DNA of 35,043 nucleotides from Oscillospiraceae bacterium (lineage in GTDB: Bacteria; Bacillota; Clostridia; Oscillospirales; Oscillospiraceae): assembly GCA_020860205.1 (NCBI GenBank), contig JAJBUU010000033.1, positions 1-35,043 of the forward strand, written 5' to 3'. Of this stretch, positions 33,501 to 35,043 are shown in pieces. The position numbers and the translations under genes were made by a program. The notes under the pieces are model-generated. The model searched no databases. It was given only the letters and a program-made list of their open reading frames with translations, and had not been told where the DNA came from. Position 1 is the stretch's first letter. The number at the start of each line of letters is the position of its first letter.

Positions 33501-35043
33501 ATGAAGAACCACAAAACCCTGCGGCGCGTGCTTGGAACCGCGATGGCGGCGGCGATGCTCGCCGGAATTTCCGTTCCCGCCGCCGCAGCCGACATCTCGA
33601 TCGAGGTGCCGGATGAACCAATGTCCGTTGAAACGACGGACGGCACCCGCTATCTGACCACCACGGCGCAGCGCGCTTCGTCTGAGATCCCGCTGATCCT
33701 TGGCATCAATGTCATCGGCGGCAACCTGTTCAACGGAGCCATCGTCATGTCTGGTACGGACATCAACGATAATCCAGACCCTTACATCTGGAACTTCAAC
33801 TATCTGTACCTCTATGATGGACTGAACCTCAGCGGCGCGCAGTTTACCGTGAGCGAAGAGACCCGCCGCGAGGGAACGGAAGACTTTGATATGTCCACCG
33901 TCTATGACCACGGTCTTTCCACCGGCACTGAGGCCAGTCTCGGCAACGGCGGCATGGCGAACGGCAACGGACTTTACAGCTCCGGCGGCGCGAACCAGGT
34001 CTTTTCCACCGCGCTGGAGGCGCTGGGCGGCGTGAGCTACGGCGTGTATCACATGATCGACTGCTGGCTCGGCTTCAACTCCGACGTGCTCGATCAGATC
34101 GATTTTATCCAGAACGAGATGGATACGACATCGGAGTATTATCAGGAGGGCTATGCCACCTATGACCCGATGATTACCGACGTTTCCACCGGCACCGTGA
34201 CAGCGCGCGCTTATGCGTGGGTGGAGATGGGCGAAGCGCTCAGCGCCTACCTTGAGGAGCATCCCAATCTCTCCGCACGTTACGGCGACCCGAAGGCGCT
34301 GTGCTACAACATTCAGGAGTTCGCGTTCGGTATTCCGTACTACATCGACTCCCTGATCGACACCGGTGCGCTGACCAAAATCACCGGCGCCTGCATCAGC
34401 GCAACCGATGATGCCGGCGTGACCTTTACCCTGATCGACCCGGCCACTGCGGGCGATGTCCGCGGCGACGCCTACGCCGTGGGCAACACCGTCAACTGGC
34501 TGACCGGCACTTATACCATGGATCAGATTCTGGCTGCCGACGTGGATGTGCTTGTCATCTATGCTGCGGGCTATACCTATGTCGAGGGCGGCACCGGCGG
34601 CGGTTCTCAGGGCGGCGGCTCCTACAGCAACACGCTGACCCGTGCATATCTGGAGGAACTGATGGAGGACGCAGGCTGCACCTATGAGGAGGCGCCTGTC
34701 ATCATCGACGCGGAGAACGAGTCCGTTACCGCCGGTACGAACGGCTATAACTACGCCCCGACCACGCCGCTGTATGTGCCTTACATCGTGGCCTATATGT
34801 ACATGGAGCAGCTTGCTGCGCTGGCGGAGGCCGGCGACGACGTGGCGGCCGCCATCAACCCGACTGCAATGTTTGAGTATGCCTGCGACGAGTTCTTCCA
34901 TATCAAGGATGACGCTGCGGACACCATCGCCCTCTACTGGATCGCCGACAAGTGGGATGCGACGGACTCCGAGCTGGACAAGGTCCCTGATACCACCGAT
35001 TACGTCTATAACAAGGACGCGGTTGTGACCGCGATCCAGACCG
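33501..35043 (+). CDS. Large secreted protein of unknown function (runs off window)
   Basis: At least 514 codons with no stop before the window end. A signal peptide (about 1-30: basic KNHKTLRR, hydrophobic core, AAAAD cleavage region) shows export; there is no lipobox. AAGGAGTG is 10 bases before the ATG. The mature part is acidic, with GINVIGGNLFNGAIVMSG near the start, an alpha/beta segment DVDVLVIYAAGYTYVEGG around residue 355, and a Gly/Ser loop. The overall look is of an extracellular substrate-binding-like protein, but I do not recognise the family. It follows the molybdenum-enzyme region, so a role in uptake of a metal or aromatic ligand is possible but unsupported. Confidence 0.8.
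   Translation, partial: MKNHKTLRRVLGTAMAAAMLAGISVPAAAADISIEVPDEPMSVETTDGTRYLTTTAQRASSEIPLILGINVIGGNLFNGAIVMSGTDINDNPDPYIWNFNYLYLYDGLNLSGAQFTVSEETRREGTEDFDMSTVYDHGLSTGTEASLGNGGMANGNGLYSSGGANQVFSTALEALGGVSYGVYHMIDCWLGFNSDVLDQIDFIQNEMDTTSEYYQEGYATYDPMITDVSTGTVTARAYAWVEMGEALSAYLEEHPNLSARYGDPKALCYNIQEFAFGIPYYIDSLIDTGALTKITGACISATDDAGVTFTLIDPATAGDVRGDAYAVGNTVNWLTGTYTMDQILAADVDVLVIYAAGYTYVEGGTGGGSQGGGSYSNTLTRAYLEELMEDAGCTYEEAPVIIDAENESVTAGTNGYNYAPTTPLYVPYIVAYMYMEQLAALAEAGDDVAAAINPTAMFEYACDEFFHIKDDAADTIALYWIADKWDATDSELDKVPDTTDYVYNKDAVVTAIQT

Noticed and set aside
33237..34901. Minus-strand open frame (554 codons) opposite the secreted protein
   Set aside because: The plus strand has a ribosome site and signal peptide and stays open to the window end; the minus product looks like a shadow.

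Overview
The window looks like a chromosome segment from a GC-rich, low-oxygen gut Firmicute, most likely of the Oscillospiraceae/Ruminococcaceae type. The evidence is a clostridial FtsZ and FtsQ/DivIB, S-layer-homology and dockerin domains, DUF6273 proteins, strong AGGAGG ribosome sites, sigma-A promoters of the TTGACA-17-TATAAT kind, and a class of oxygen-sensitive molybdenum enzymes known from anaerobic phenol metabolism. I worked from sequence alone, so the genus is inference.

Bases 1-7.7 kb are an accessory island. It holds two nested sets of large serine recombinases in several states of decay: one N-truncated and frameshifted, one intact, one N-truncated, one recombination-domain-only protein, and one with an amber stop plus loss of a catalytic arginine. 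An AT-rich gene for a HEPN-domain protein (R-x4-H motif), resembling ApeA-type abortive-infection proteins, follows. Core-type sequence starts at about 7.75 kb with a RumA/RlmD-type 23S rRNA methyltransferase.

Bases 9.2-14.8 kb carry gene debris (an IS256-type transposase scrap and the last repeat of a dockerin) and two secreted proteins on the minus strand: an unusual double muramidase (GH24 + SLH + GH25) and a leucine-rich-repeat protein with a C-terminal dockerin. The double muramidase gene lies between inverted copies of a dockerin-3'-end-plus-terminator segment.

Bases 15.0-22.8 kb are mostly core genes on the plus strand: a rhomboid protease, ftsQ/divIB, ftsZ, a YihY/BrkB membrane protein, a two-OB-fold SSB-like protein (minus strand), a transglutaminase-fold protein whose catalytic Cys is Ser, and a tetratricopeptide protein.

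Bases 22.9-31.4 kb are the most interesting part: a probable single operon of six genes in three paralogous pairs, alpha1-beta1-alpha2-beta2-DUF6273a-DUF6273b. Alpha and beta look like the molybdopterin and three-[4Fe-4S] subunits of pyrogallol-phloroglucinol transhydroxylase. A leader that can fold into a compact three-way junction precedes the operon and a strong bidirectional terminator closes it. The two modules probably act on different hydroxylated aromatics, and the two DUF6273 proteins are candidate partners of unknown role.

Bases 31.5-35.0 kb hold a PrsA/SurA-like lipoprotein foldase (minus strand), a 0.7-kb gene-free region with a promoter and repeats, and the first 514 codons of a large secreted protein of unknown function that runs off the window.
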